Positions 47,056 through 56,005 of a DNA stretch of 64,000 nt are shown here, piece after piece. Made by a program: the position numbers and the translations under genes. Each line of letters begins with the position of its first letter. Within the stretch, counting starts at the first letter, position 1. Where the stretch lies: assembly GCF_042435035.1 (NCBI RefSeq), contig NZ_JBHMQT010000003.1, forward strand, positions 620,001-684,000, in the 5' to 3' direction. Under the pieces are notes generated by a model, which was not told where the DNA came from, ran no database searches, and saw nothing but the letters and a program-made list of their open reading frames with translations. Source of the stretch: Sphaerimonospora cavernae (GTDB lineage Bacteria; Actinomycetota; Actinomycetes; Streptosporangiales; Streptosporangiaceae).

Positions 47056-47349
47056 CTATCCGGCGTCAAGCCCCTCCAGGTGAGCCCGCAGAACACTCAC
47101 GTCAAACACTCCCTGTGCGCGAAACGCACGAGAGAACGCCCGACGGCGCTCGGCGAGCTCCAGACAGCGCAGGGACGGATGCAATGACGCACCACGCCCC
47201 GGGAGCCGCCCTCCCGGATCCGGGATGACGACACCCTCGACCACCACCAGGCGGAGCAACTCGGACTTTACCGTGCGAACCCGGCAACCCACGCACGTTC
47301 TTAACGGGGTTGCCCGGCAACCATATTCCAGCTTACCGTGCCGACGCAT
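47056..47349 (-). CDS. ylxR: YlxR family RNA-binding protein
   Basis: A 97-residue DUF448/YlxR protein. Signature: RTCVGCRVRTVKSELLRLVV, DPGGRLPGRGASLHPSLRCLELAERRRAFSRAFR. It overlaps the nusA 3' end by 17 bp, so it is translated by coupling. YlxR homologues bind RNA and affect RNase P or transcription in some species. Confidence 0.93.
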   Translation of the reverse strand: MRRHGKLEYGCRATPLRTCVGCRVRTVKSELLRLVVVEGVVIPDPGGRLPGRGASLHPSLRCLELAERRRAFSRAFRAQGVFDVSVLRAHLEGLDAG

Positions 47350-48334
47350 CAGCGGGATCAGCCGGTGCCTCCTGGACGTCAGGACGGATGTCGATCCGCC
47401 ATCCGGTCAGCCGCGCGGCGAGACGAGCGTTCTGCCCCTCCTTGCCGATCGCCAGCGACAACTGGTAATCGGGTACGGTCACCCGGGCCATCCGGCCGTC
47501 CGGATCGATTACCTCGACTCGGGAAACGCGCGCGGGCGACAGGGCATTCCCGACGAAGTCCGCCGGTTCCTCCGACCAGTCGATGATGTCGATCTTCTCG
47601 CCGTGCAGCTCGGTCATGACGTTCCGCACTCGGGACCCCATGGGGCCGATACAGGCGCCCTTGGCGTTCACACCCGGCCTGCGCGACCTGACCGCGATCT
47701 TGGTGCGGTGACCGGCCTCGCGGGCGATGGCGGCGATCTCCACGGTGCCGTCGGCGATCTCGGGCACCTCCAGCGCGAAGAGCTTCTTCACCAGGTTCGG
47801 GTGCGTACGCGACAGAGTCACCGACGGGCCCTTCGGCCCCTTCTTGACCTGGACCACATAGCAGCGGATGCGCTCGCCGTGCAGGTACTCCTCGCCGGGG
47901 ACCTGCTCGTTGTGCGGCAGGATCGCCTCGATCTTGCCGAGGTCGACCAGCACGACCCTCGGATCCTTGCCCTGCTGGATGATCCCGGCGACCAGCTCGC
48001 CCTCACGGCTTGCGAACTCCCCGAAATTGATCTCGTCCTCGGCGTCGCGGAGCTGCTGGAGGATCACCTGCTTGGCCGTCGTGGCGGCGATCCGGCTGAA
48101 GTTGCCCGGGGTGTCGTCGTACTCCCTGGCCACCTCACCGTTCTCGTCGAGCTCGGCGGCCCAGATGGTCACGTGGCCGGAGACGCGGTCGAGGTCGGCG
48201 CGCGCCTTCGGCGCGGCGCCCTCGGTCCGGAAGTACGCGATCAGCAGCGCGTCCTCGATCGCCTTGACGACCAGGTCGAAGGAGATGTCCTTCTCCCGCT
48301 CCAGGCTGCGCAGGACGCTCATGTCAATGTCCAC
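47333..48334 (-). CDS. nusA: Transcription termination/antitermination factor NusA
   Basis: A 333-residue NusA. The N-terminal RNA polymerase-binding domain (VLRSLEREKDISFDLVVKAIEDALL), an S1 domain, then KH1 and KH2 (GACIGPMGSRVRNVMTELHGEKIDIIDW; LAIGKEGQNARLAARLTGWRIDI). The acidic C-terminal repeats of E. coli NusA are absent, normal for actinobacteria. It lies 11 bp after rimP. Confidence 0.96.
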   Translation of the reverse strand: MDIDMSVLRSLEREKDISFDLVVKAIEDALLIAYFRTEGAAPKARADLDRVSGHVTIWAAELDENGEVAREYDDTPGNFSRIAATTAKQVILQQLRDAEDEINFGEFASREGELVAGIIQQGKDPRVVLVDLGKIEAILPHNEQVPGEEYLHGERIRCYVVQVKKGPKGPSVTLSRTHPNLVKKLFALEVPEIADGTVEIAAIAREAGHRTKIAVRSRRPGVNAKGACIGPMGSRVRNVMTELHGEKIDIIDWSEEPADFVGNALSPARVSRVEVIDPDGRMARVTVPDYQLSLAIGKEGQNARLAARLTGWRIDIRPDVQEAPADPADASAR

Positions 48335-48345
48335 AAGGCTCCCCC

Positions 48346-48870
48346 CTAGCCCTCGTCGTCAGTGTCGTCGACATCATGGGCGCCGTCGAAGTCACCGCCG
48401 AAGGCGTCGTCGAACTCGGCCGGCCGGTTGAACTCCACCTGCACGCGGCCCCGAACCAACTCGTCGAACGCGATGCGGCGTGTCCCGTCCAGTTCCACAC
48501 CGGACTCGCCCGTCCCGGTCACACGCCCTTCCACGGTCGTACCGTCCCGCATCTCGGCCTTCACCAGACGACCTCGCGCCCGGCGCCAGTGGCGCGGCTC
48601 GGTCAGCGGCCTGTCCACTCCGGGGGAGCTGACCTCCAGGACGTACGGACCCGTGCCCAGAACGTCCGATTCGTCCAGTCGCCTGGAGACCGACTGGCTC
48701 ACTTCGGCCACGTCGTCCAACGTGACGCCGCCGTCGCGGTCCACGATCACGCGTACGAGCCGCCGTCTGCCCGCCGGGACGATCTTCACGTCCTCCAGGT
48801 CGAGCCCCTTCTCGGCGACCACCGGGCCGAGCAGCTCCACCAGACGGCCGCGTCGCGGGTCACTGCCCAT
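48346..48870 (-). CDS. rimP: Ribosome maturation factor RimP
   Basis: A 174-residue 30S assembly factor. Motifs: LGPVVAEKGLDLEDVKIVPAGRRRLVRVIVDRDGGVTLDD and YVLEVSSPGVDRPLTEPRHWRRARGRLVKAEM. The C-terminal tail is acidic (FDGAHDVDDTDDEG). ATG 48870 has GGGAGGT 4 bp upstream. It heads the rimP-nusA-ylxR-infB operon. Confidence 0.95.
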   Translation of the reverse strand: MGSDPRRGRLVELLGPVVAEKGLDLEDVKIVPAGRRRLVRVIVDRDGGVTLDDVAEVSQSVSRRLDESDVLGTGPYVLEVSSPGVDRPLTEPRHWRRARGRLVKAEMRDGTTVEGRVTGTGESGVELDGTRRIAFDELVRGRVQVEFNRPAEFDDAFGGDFDGAHDVDDTDDEG

Positions 48871-49159
48871 GCCGACCTCCCATTCACTGGTGTACCTCGC
48901 CCGATGTGCCAACAGCCTATCGACACCGCAGGGCGGAAATGGCGCCATACCCGAGCGGCGAGCCGACACGAGCCCGACCATCATCACGAAGCGGTGACTA
49001 CTGGGCGGCGCGCCGTACGATGCTAGTGCCCCGACCGACAAGATTCGCCCTGACGGCGCAGTCCTGGAGGGACGCCGGCGCGACGGCGGAGAAGGCGGGA
49101 AGGGCTCAACGGGAGCCGGCGGGAGGACGTTGGTCGTGGAACGGAGCGGCGGAGCACGC

Positions 49160-49651
49160 GTGACCAGGCGCGTCCTGCTGGGCGCGACGGCTGCCGGGCT
49201 CACCGCCACCGGCTGCTCGTCCCGCTCCCCCGAGCCCCCCGCGCCGAAACCACCGGACCCTGAGGCGGTGTTGCTGAGCACGCTGATCCGCGACAAGGAG
49301 CGGCTGGTCGCGCTCTATCAGCGGGCCGCTCTCGGCTCGGCCAAGACGGCCACCGCGCTAGAACCGTTCCGGCAGCGGCATGTCGCCCATCTGGCCGCTC
49401 TGCGCGACATGGTGCCACCTGGCGCCGAAGGCCGCGCAGGCGCCGCCCTGTCTCCCTCTCCCTCAGGCTCACCGTCGCCGTCGGAGGGCTCGTCTGTGAC
49501 CGTCGGCAGACTCCGCGACGCCGAACGCCGGGCGGCGGCCGGGCGACCCGGTCAGCTGGCCAAGGCGTCCCCCGCGCTCGCGCAACTGCTGGCGAGCATC
49601 GGGGCCTGCGAGGCCGTCCACGCCGTCGCGCTGGGGAGACTGCGTGACTGA
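49160..49651 (+). CDS. Putative lipoprotein upstream of the DUF4439 protein
   Basis: A 163-residue secreted protein. From GTG 49160 it begins TRRVLLGATAAGLTATGCSS: a twin-arginine-like n-region, hydrophobic core and lipobox LTATGC, so it is probably a Tat-exported lipoprotein. The mature part is helical with a Ser/Pro linker (SPSPSGSPSPSEGSS). GGAG lies 5 bp before the GTG. It overlaps the next gene by 8 bp. The pair is conserved between rimP and proS in actinomycetes. Confidence 0.8.
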   Translation: MTRRVLLGATAAGLTATGCSSRSPEPPAPKPPDPEAVLLSTLIRDKERLVALYQRAALGSAKTATALEPFRQRHVAHLAALRDMVPPGAEGRAGAALSPSPSGSPSPSEGSSVTVGRLRDAERRAAAGRPGQLAKASPALAQLLASIGACEAVHAVALGRLRD

Positions 49652-50198
49652 CCTGGCCATCGCGCAACCGGCTGCCACGGAGCCGACCGCCGCCGTCCCA
49701 GCCGCCGCCGATCCCGCGGCCGGCGGCGACGCTCTCGCCAGGGCGCTGGCAGCCGAGCACGCCGCCGTGTACGCCTACGGGGTGATCGGCGGGAAGGTCG
49801 CCGACGGGCTACGCGCGCGGGCCACGGGCGGGTTCGACGCCCATCGAGCACGGCGTGATCGGCTCCGCTCGGTGATCACTCAGCGCGGCGGATCGCCGAC
49901 GGAACCGGGGCCCGCCTATCACCTGCCCTTCGAGGTACGGACCTCGGCCGACGCGGTTCGCCTGGCCGTACTGGTGGAGGGCCGCCTGATCACCGCCTAC
50001 CTGGAGCTCGCCGCCGATCGCGACCCGTCGCTGCGCCGGCTCGCCGCACTGGCCGCCCAGGAATGCGCCACCCGAGCGTACGGCTGGCAGCCGTCGATCA
50101 GTGCCTTCCCCGGAATGCCCGGCCGGGCCGAATCCGGCCCCTCGCCAGCCGGCCCCACACCGTCATCGTCCCCGTCGCAGCCGAAGCCGATCGGCTAG
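49644..50198 (+). CDS. Ferritin-like DUF4439 domain protein
   Basis: A 184-residue protein with a DUF4439 ferritin-like four-helix bundle: LARALAAEHAAVYAYGVIGGKVADGL, HRARRDRLRSVI, AVLVEGRLITAYLELA and AQECATRAYGWQPSISAFPGM. The Ala/Pro-rich N-terminus and Pro/Ser C-tail appear disordered. The start GTG 49644 lies inside the preceding gene, indicating coupling. Metal binding is not shown by the sequence. Confidence 0.85.
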   Translation: MTDLAIAQPAATEPTAAVPAAADPAAGGDALARALAAEHAAVYAYGVIGGKVADGLRARATGGFDAHRARRDRLRSVITQRGGSPTEPGPAYHLPFEVRTSADAVRLAVLVEGRLITAYLELAADRDPSLRRLAALAAQECATRAYGWQPSISAFPGMPGRAESGPSPAGPTPSSSPSQPKPIG

Positions 50199-50214
50199 CC
50201 ACACCCCCATCCCG

Positions 50215-50446
50215 TGATCTTGCGAATACTCGCACACGTGCCTTCTACCTGCAAAAACGCTTTTATGATCTTGCAGAAACTCGCACAGGGCGCCCCCGAC
50301 CTGGCAAGTCATCATTCGCGATCTTGCAATTGCAAGATCACGAATGATGACGCCGCAGGTAGACAGACACCTAAGCGAGTACCTGCAAGATCACAAAGAG
50401 AATCCAGGCAGGTCAACGAGGATTACTGCGAGTATTCGCAAGATCA
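50215..50446. repeat. Six-site symmetric repeat element, copy B
   Basis: Forward sites TGATCTTGC(A/G) start at 50215 and 50266, with CGATCTTGCA at 50319 (steps 51 and 53 bp). Inverted sites end at 50340, 50393 and 50446 (53 and 53 bp). The centre, 50309-50350, is a 42-bp palindrome with one mismatched pair. Outer sites continue as AATACTCGCA, like AATTCTCGCA in copy A. It lies between convergent DUF4439 and proS genes; spacers differ from copy A except for a shared GCAGGTCAACG. Confidence 0.9.
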
Positions 50447-50465
50447 CGATGGGGGGGTTGGGGGG

Positions 50466-52220
50466 TTATGCGTGCGGAGTGGGGCGGCAGGCGGTCAGAA
50501 TGCGGTCGACGGCCTCGTCGACCGGGATCTCCTCCTTCGTCCCGCTCACCCGGTCGCGCAGCTCCACGACTCCCTGGCCGAGCCCACGGCCCACGATCAG
50601 GATGGTCGGCATGCCGAGCAGCTCGGCGTCCTTGAACTTGACGCCGGGCGAGACTCCGGGACGGTCGTCGACCACGACCCGCAGGCCGCGCGACTCCAGT
50701 TCCTCGGCAAGCCCGCTGGCGACCTCGACCTGGTTCTCCTTGCCGGTCCCGACGATGTGGACATCGGCCGGGGCCACCTCGCGGGGCCACACCAGGCCCA
50801 ACTCGTCGTGGCACTGCTCGGCGAGCACGGCCACTGCCCGGGAGACGCCGACGCCGTACGAACCCATCGTGATCCGGATCGGCTTGCCATCGGGCCCGAG
50901 GGCGTCGAGTGCGGCGGCGTCGGCATACTTGCGGCCAAGCTGGAAGATGTGGCCGATCTCGATACCGCGGTCGATCGACAGGGGGTGACCGCAGCGGGGG
51001 CAGGCGTCCCCGGCGCGAACCTCCGCGGCCTCGATCGTGCCGTCGGGCTGGAAGTCCCGGCCCGACACCACGTGGGCGGCGTGCTTGCCGGGCAGGTTCG
51101 CACCCGTCACCCAGGCGGAGCCGGTGACCACGCGCGGGTCCACCAGGTAGGTGATGCCGAGTGCCTTGAGCACCTGCGGCCCGATGTAGCCGCGCACCAG
51201 GCCGGGATGGCGTGCGAAGTCCTCCGCCTCGAAGATCTCCGGGACCCCGGGCGCCAGCGCAGCCTCCAGGCGCTTGAAGTCCACCTCACGGTCACCGGGG
51301 ACGCCGATGACCAGCGGCTTGATCTTGTCGGAACCGGGCGTACGGACCTTCACCACGATGTTCTTCAGCGTGTCCGCCGCGGTGATCCCGAGACCGAAGT
51401 GCTCGTTGACGTGGGCGACCAGTGACTCGATGGTCGGCGTGTCGGGCGTGTCCAGGATCTGGAGCGGCGGTTGCCCCCCGGTGACGGCGGGCGGCGCGGG
51501 GGTGACGACGGCCTCGGCGTTGGCGGCGTAGCCGCAGTCGTGGCAGGACACGAACGCGTCCTCCCCCGTCGGGCAGGGCGCGAGGAACTCCTCGGAGGCC
51601 GAGCCGCCCATCGCGCCGGACATCGCGAAGCAGATCCGGTAGTCGATGCCGAGCCGGCCGAAGATCCGGATGTAGGCGTCCCGGTGCATCTCGTAGGAAC
51701 GCTTCAGCCCGTCGTCGTCCAGATCGAAGGAGTAGGAGTCCTTCATCACGAACTCGCGGCCGCGGAGGATGCCGGCCCGGGGGCGGGCCTCGTCGCGATA
51801 CTTCGTCTGGACCTGGTAGAGGGTCACCGGGTAGTCCTTGTAGGAGGAGTACTCCCCCTTGACCATGTCGGTGAACATCTCCTCGTGAGTCGGCCCCAGC
51901 AGGTAGTCGGCGCCCTTGCGATCCTTCAGGCGGAACAGCGTGTCGCCGTACTCGGTCCAGCGGCCGGTGGTCTCGTAGTAGTCGCGGGGCAGCAGCGCGG
52001 GGAAGAGCACCTCCTGGGCGCCCATCCGATCCATCTCCTCACGCACGACCCGGGCGACGTTCTCCAGTACGATCTTGCCGAGCGGGAGCCAGGAGTAGAT
52101 GCCGGGCGCGACCCGGCGGACGTATCCGGCGCGGACGAGCAGCTTGTGGCTCGGCACTTCCGCGTCCGCCGGATCCTCACGCAGCGTGCGCAGGAACAGG
52201 GTCGACATACGCAGCAGCAC
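50466..52220 (-). CDS. proS: Prolyl-tRNA synthetase (bacterial type)
   Basis: A 584-residue class II synthetase. It shows the bacterial layout with the editing insertion (INS, about 230-400): LREDPADAEVPSHKLLVRAGYVRRVAPGIYSWLPLG, motif 2 TKYRDEARPRAGILRGREFVMKDSYSFD, and motif 3 ITMGSYGVGVSRAVAVLAEQ. GTG 52220 has AAGGAG 5 bp upstream; it adds LLR before MSTLFLRTL. Confidence 0.95.
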   Translation of the reverse strand: MLLRMSTLFLRTLREDPADAEVPSHKLLVRAGYVRRVAPGIYSWLPLGKIVLENVARVVREEMDRMGAQEVLFPALLPRDYYETTGRWTEYGDTLFRLKDRKGADYLLGPTHEEMFTDMVKGEYSSYKDYPVTLYQVQTKYRDEARPRAGILRGREFVMKDSYSFDLDDDGLKRSYEMHRDAYIRIFGRLGIDYRICFAMSGAMGGSASEEFLAPCPTGEDAFVSCHDCGYAANAEAVVTPAPPAVTGGQPPLQILDTPDTPTIESLVAHVNEHFGLGITAADTLKNIVVKVRTPGSDKIKPLVIGVPGDREVDFKRLEAALAPGVPEIFEAEDFARHPGLVRGYIGPQVLKALGITYLVDPRVVTGSAWVTGANLPGKHAAHVVSGRDFQPDGTIEAAEVRAGDACPRCGHPLSIDRGIEIGHIFQLGRKYADAAALDALGPDGKPIRITMGSYGVGVSRAVAVLAEQCHDELGLVWPREVAPADVHIVGTGKENQVEVASGLAEELESRGLRVVVDDRPGVSPGVKFKDAELLGMPTILIVGRGLGQGVVELRDRVSGTKEEIPVDEAVDRILTACRPTPHA

Positions 52221-52605
52221 GGCTACTCCTTGCTCGTGAGAGGTCTCGCGCGATATCTCCTCAGTCTTCCCGGAGACGGCGTGAGAGCCGAAGTGGAGAT
52301 GATGTGACCCAAGGTTATCGACTTCCGGGACGGGACGCTGCTTCCCGTCGCCCGCCGGCCGCTCTCCTGGCTTCGCCCGCCGGTCACCGGCCCAGTCAGG
52401 CGGAGTCAGGCGGTGGCGGCGAACGCGCAGACGGCGGCCGCGGCCACGCCACCGAGCACGTCCGTGGCCAGCAGCACGGCCAGTAGGCCCGCGACGGCGC
52501 GTACGAACCACTAGCAGTGTAATACGGATGTCAAATAACTGGCCCGATGGACGCCCGGAATGGTAAAGCCGCTCCCCCGAGGGTCATGGCGCGGTAGCCG
52601 TACGA
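52221..52605. other. Gene-free stretch upstream of proS
   Basis: 385 bp without a supportable gene. On the minus strand 52406-52510 reads 34 hydrophobic codons with strong G/C third positions (AVAGLLAVLLATDVLGGVA), directly preceded by TAG and lacking a good start. It may be the remnant of a small membrane protein. Confidence 0.45.
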
Positions 52606-53142
52606 TCAACCGCCGAGCAGTTCCTCCCAGCACCGCCGGGAACCGCCGCGTCGCGCCTCTCCCCCGGCCCTGTCCGCCGTGACTCCGGCGAGCGTCGCGG
52701 ACAACCGCCACCGGCCCGGGCGAGCGCGCAGGCGGTCCATGCCCACCGGGTCGACGGCCAGCAGCACGAAGCTCGCGCCGGTGACGTCCAGCGACGCCGT
52801 CGAAGCCGTGGCCGGCCCGGTCGGTCCGGCGAGGGGGACCGCGGCCTCAGGCCCGCGGATCCGGTCGACGAGCAGCGCGGCGACCTCGGCCGCGTGCGGC
52901 CCGTCGCGCCACTCGACATGCCAGCAATGATCGGCCCCCCGCCGCCAGGTGAGATCGCGGCAGGCCTCCAGCATCTCCGCCTCGTCTGCCAGCGCGGCCA
53001 GCACCCGGCCGAGCGCCTCATATCGCCGGGCGTCGGGCGGACGGACTCCGTCCCGCGCCCCCTCACCCCGACATCGGCGATCGGCCTCGCAGTGCCGGGC
53101 CGGCGCCATACCGTCATCCCGTGCCCCGTGCGGTCCCCTCAT
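52606..53142 (-). CDS. Hypothetical protein
   Basis: A 178-residue soluble protein I do not recognise. From ATG 53142 (MRGPHGARDDGMAPARHCEAD) it holds a charged N-terminus and a compact part from RYEALGRVLAALADEAEMLEACRDLTWRRGADHCWHVEW onward, with ASFVLLAVDPVGMDRLRARPGRWRLSATLAGV near the end. The strand GC bias supports this frame. The start is uncertain (ATG 53142 or 53112). It is divergent from the reductase at 53390. Confidence 0.55.
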   Translation of the reverse strand: MRGPHGARDDGMAPARHCEADRRCRGEGARDGVRPPDARRYEALGRVLAALADEAEMLEACRDLTWRRGADHCWHVEWRDGPHAAEVAALLVDRIRGPEAAVPLAGPTGPATASTASLDVTGASFVLLAVDPVGMDRLRARPGRWRLSATLAGVTADRAGGEARRGGSRRCWEELLGG

Positions 53143-53389
53143 GTCTGGGAGAGTCCCACCGCCGCGCCGCCGCGTCCCCGGGTTTCCCCCTCCTTTAGAT
53201 CGTGTTTCAAAAGTCATTCCCGCTGTGCCCGGCCCAGAGGGCGACTCACGCTCGCGACGGACAGCACGTTTGAAGCACTCCCCAGCCTCATGGCCCACAG
53301 ACATGAACTGGTCCCACTGACCGAGCGCCGCGTTGCCCTGGCAGGGTGACGGCCCGATGATGAAGAATCACTCGTAGGACGCCCGGTAT

Positions 53390-54733
53390 ATGGAGGCTAT
53401 GGTGGCACTGCGCGTCGCGATCGTCGGATCGGGTCCTGCCGGGATCTACACGGCAGAAGCCCTGATCAAGCAGTGCCCCGAGCCGGTCGAGGTGGACGTC
53501 CTGGAGCGGCTGCCCACACCGTACGGACTCGTCAGGTACGGCGTCGCGCCCGACCACACCTCCATCAAGTCGATCGCGGACTACCTACGGCGGGTCCTGG
53601 AGACACCGGGGGTGCGCTTCCTCGGCGGGATCGAGCTGGGCTCGGACGTCTCGGTCGACGATCTGATGGCGTGCTACGACGCGGTCGTCTACTGTACCGG
53701 GGCGATGATCGACCGGCACCTGGGGATCCCGGGCGAGGATCTGCCGGGCAGCGTCGCCGCCACCGACTTCGTCAACTGGTACTGCGGGCATCCCGACGTC
53801 CCTCCGGAGGCGTTCTCCCTCGACACCGAGGATGTCGTCGTCATCGGGGTGGGCAACGTCGCGGTGGACGTCGTGCGCATCATGGCGAAGACGGCCGACG
53901 AGCTGCGCCGCACCGACGTGCCGGAGGACGTGCTCGCCCGGCTGGCGGCCTCGCGCGTCCGGCGAATTCACATGATCGGCCGCCGCGGCCCGAAGCATGC
54001 CAAGTTCACCCTGAAGGAGCTGCGGGAACTCGGCGAGCTACCGAGCGCGGACGTGCTGACGCTGCCCGGTGAGGTCAAGGTCGAGCCCGAGGACCTCGCC
54101 TCGCTCTCGCGGCAGGTCAGAGGGAACGTGGACGTGCTGCGGTCGTGGTCGGAGCGGGTGCCCGCCGGACGGCAGCGGCGGCTGGACCTGCGCTTCTGGC
54201 TGCGCCCGGTGGAGATTTTGGGCGGTTCGCGGGTCGAGGGCGTCCGCCTGGAGCGGACCCGCCTGGAGGGCGGCCGTGTGGTCGGCACCGGCGAGTTCGA
54301 GACGATCCCGGCCGGGATGGTCGTGCGGTCGGTCGGATATCAGAGCGTGGCGCTCGCCGGGGTGCCCTTCGACACGGCCTCGATGACCGTGCCCAACATC
54401 GCCGGGAAGATCTCGGACCGCCAGTACGTCGCGGGATGGCTGAAGCGCGGCCCGACCGGCGTCATCGGGACCAACAAGTCCGACGCCGCCGAGACCGTGC
54501 GCGGTCTGCTCGCCGAGACCGTTCCCGGTACGGCGCGCCTGAGGCTCGACGACGTCCTGGACGCCCGTGGCGTCGTCCCTGTGACGTATCAGGACTGGCT
54601 CGCCATCGAGGCCGCCGAGGCCGGCCTCGCAACGGCACTCGATCGCGGCGCCCGGGTCAAGCTCGTCGGCCGGGGCGCCATGCTGGCGGCCTGTGGTCGC
54701 ATCGCCCAGCCCGCGCCGCAGTCCCCGTCCTGA
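53390..54733 (+). CDS. Ferredoxin-NADP reductase-like FAD oxidoreductase
   Basis: A 447-residue flavoprotein of the adrenodoxin reductase/FprA type, transferring electrons between NADPH and ferredoxins. FAD-binding VAIVGSGPAGIYTAEALIKQ is at the start; PTPYGLVRYGVAPDHTSIKS is diagnostic; VVVIGVGNVAVDVVRIM is the NADP fold; and GWLKRGPTGVIGTNKSDAAE lies near the C-terminus. Starts at 53390, 53399 and GTG 53402 are all possible; GGAGG is best placed for GTG 53402. Confidence 0.92.
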   Translation: MEAMVALRVAIVGSGPAGIYTAEALIKQCPEPVEVDVLERLPTPYGLVRYGVAPDHTSIKSIADYLRRVLETPGVRFLGGIELGSDVSVDDLMACYDAVVYCTGAMIDRHLGIPGEDLPGSVAATDFVNWYCGHPDVPPEAFSLDTEDVVVIGVGNVAVDVVRIMAKTADELRRTDVPEDVLARLAASRVRRIHMIGRRGPKHAKFTLKELRELGELPSADVLTLPGEVKVEPEDLASLSRQVRGNVDVLRSWSERVPAGRQRRLDLRFWLRPVEILGGSRVEGVRLERTRLEGGRVVGTGEFETIPAGMVVRSVGYQSVALAGVPFDTASMTVPNIAGKISDRQYVAGWLKRGPTGVIGTNKSDAAETVRGLLAETVPGTARLRLDDVLDARGVVPVTYQDWLAIEAAEAGLATALDRGARVKLVGRGAMLAACGRIAQPAPQSPS

Positions 54734-54766
54734 CCATGATCGAAACGAGATCGATATGAGATCGAC

Positions 54767-55945
54767 ATGGAGACGACCCTGACAGGATTGGACGGACCGC
54801 TGACCGGGTTCGCCGAGACGCACCGGGAGCAGACCGAGCGGTTTCCCGTACGGGAACCCGCCTGGCAGCCGGTGCATACCGTCTATGTCCCCGCCGACAA
54901 GGTGACGGCGGCCACCGTGTCCGAGTGGCGGCACGCGGCGACCGACCTCCTGCACCGGCACCTGTTCACTCCCGCCGACCTGGCCGCGCTGTTCGAATGC
55001 GATCCCGACCTGGCGCAGCCCGTACACGATCGAGTCCGCCGGAAGCTGTCGGTCGAGCCGATCGAGGACCTGCGGATCGACTTCGAGGACGGATACGGGC
55101 AGCGCCCGCCGGAGGAGGAGGACGGGCACGCCGAAAGCGCGGCGGCGGCCGTGGCCGCGATGCGCGAGGCGGGCACGCTGCCCCGGCGGTGGGGTCTACG
55201 GGTCAAGTCGTTCGCCGACGGTGATCCGCACCGGTCGATCCGTACGCTTGACGGCTTCCTCAACACGGTGATCAGGCGGGCCGGCGAGTTGCCGCCGGGG
55301 TTCACGGTCACCTTCCCGAAGGTGCTCATGGAGGCCTACCTCGGGCAGTTCGCCCGATGCCTGGCGGCCCTGGAGGCGTCGTTGCCGCTCGAACCCGGCA
55401 CGCTGCGGTTCGAGATGCAGGTGGAGGCCCCGCAGACGGTGCTGCTGCTGCAGCGGTCAGCCGACCTGGTGCCCTCCCTCGGCGGGCGGCTGGCCGCCGC
55501 GCACTTCGGGGTGTTCGACTACACCGCCTCCCTCGGGTTGCCGCCGCACGAACAGCGGCTCGACCATCCCGTGTGCGACCACGCCCGTCACGTGATGCAG
55601 ACGGCGCTGGCCGGCTCCGGCGTGGAACTCTGCGACGGCTCGCTCGCCGCCGCACCGGCCTCGGACTCGGCCGCCGACGTGCGGGCGCTACTGCGCAGGC
55701 ACGCCACGCTCGTCAGGCACTCGCTGTCCCACGGCTTCTATCAGGGCTGGGACATGCATCCGTCCCATCTCATCAGCCGCTTCGCCACCGTCTACGCGTT
55801 CCACCTCGCCCGCTACGAGGACTACGTCGAGCGGGTACACGCCTGGGAGGAGCGTACCCGGGCGGCGGGCGGCGTCCTGGACGAACCCGCCACGGTGAAG
55901 ACCCTCGTCGCCGCGCTGGCCCGGGCCGATCGAGCCCTCGGCTGA
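54767..55945 (+). CDS. DUF6986 family aldolase-like protein
   Basis: A 392-residue protein related to HpcH/HpaI-type TIM-barrel lyases. It contains IEDLRIDFEDGYGQRPPEEEDGH (acidic metal-binding pattern), RWGLRVKSF, LRFEMQVEAPQTVLL (barrel Glu ligand) and HSLSHGFYQGWDMHPSHLISRF. In Streptomyces related genes lie near purine or ureide catabolism, but no such genes are here. It follows the reductase by 33 bp, perhaps as an operon. Confidence 0.8.
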   Translation: METTLTGLDGPLTGFAETHREQTERFPVREPAWQPVHTVYVPADKVTAATVSEWRHAATDLLHRHLFTPADLAALFECDPDLAQPVHDRVRRKLSVEPIEDLRIDFEDGYGQRPPEEEDGHAESAAAAVAAMREAGTLPRRWGLRVKSFADGDPHRSIRTLDGFLNTVIRRAGELPPGFTVTFPKVLMEAYLGQFARCLAALEASLPLEPGTLRFEMQVEAPQTVLLLQRSADLVPSLGGRLAAAHFGVFDYTASLGLPPHEQRLDHPVCDHARHVMQTALAGSGVELCDGSLAAAPASDSAADVRALLRRHATLVRHSLSHGFYQGWDMHPSHLISRFATVYAFHLARYEDYVERVHAWEERTRAAGGVLDEPATVKTLVAALARADRALG

Positions 55946-55973
55946 GCGGCGTTTCGGTGGCCGCGCCGCCTCA

Positions 55974-56005
55974 TCACTCCTGATCGACGTCACTCCTGAT
56001 CGACG
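55974..56005. repeat. 16-bp tandem duplication across the cutC stop
   Basis: TCACTCCTGATCGACG occurs twice head to tail (55974-55989, 55990-56005). The second copy carries the cutC stop codon (TGA at 55990-55992 on the minus strand). Confidence 0.9.

Noticed and set aside
48871..49159. Plus-strand open frame 48906-49163 upstream of the lipoprotein gene
   Set aside because: Poor start, no homology and overlaps the lipoprotein start; better explained as promoter DNA of rimP and the lipoprotein gene.
52511..52711. Minus-strand 66-codon frame overlapping the end of the hypothetical gene
   Set aside because: Arg-rich shadow of the hypothetical gene with no ribosome site.
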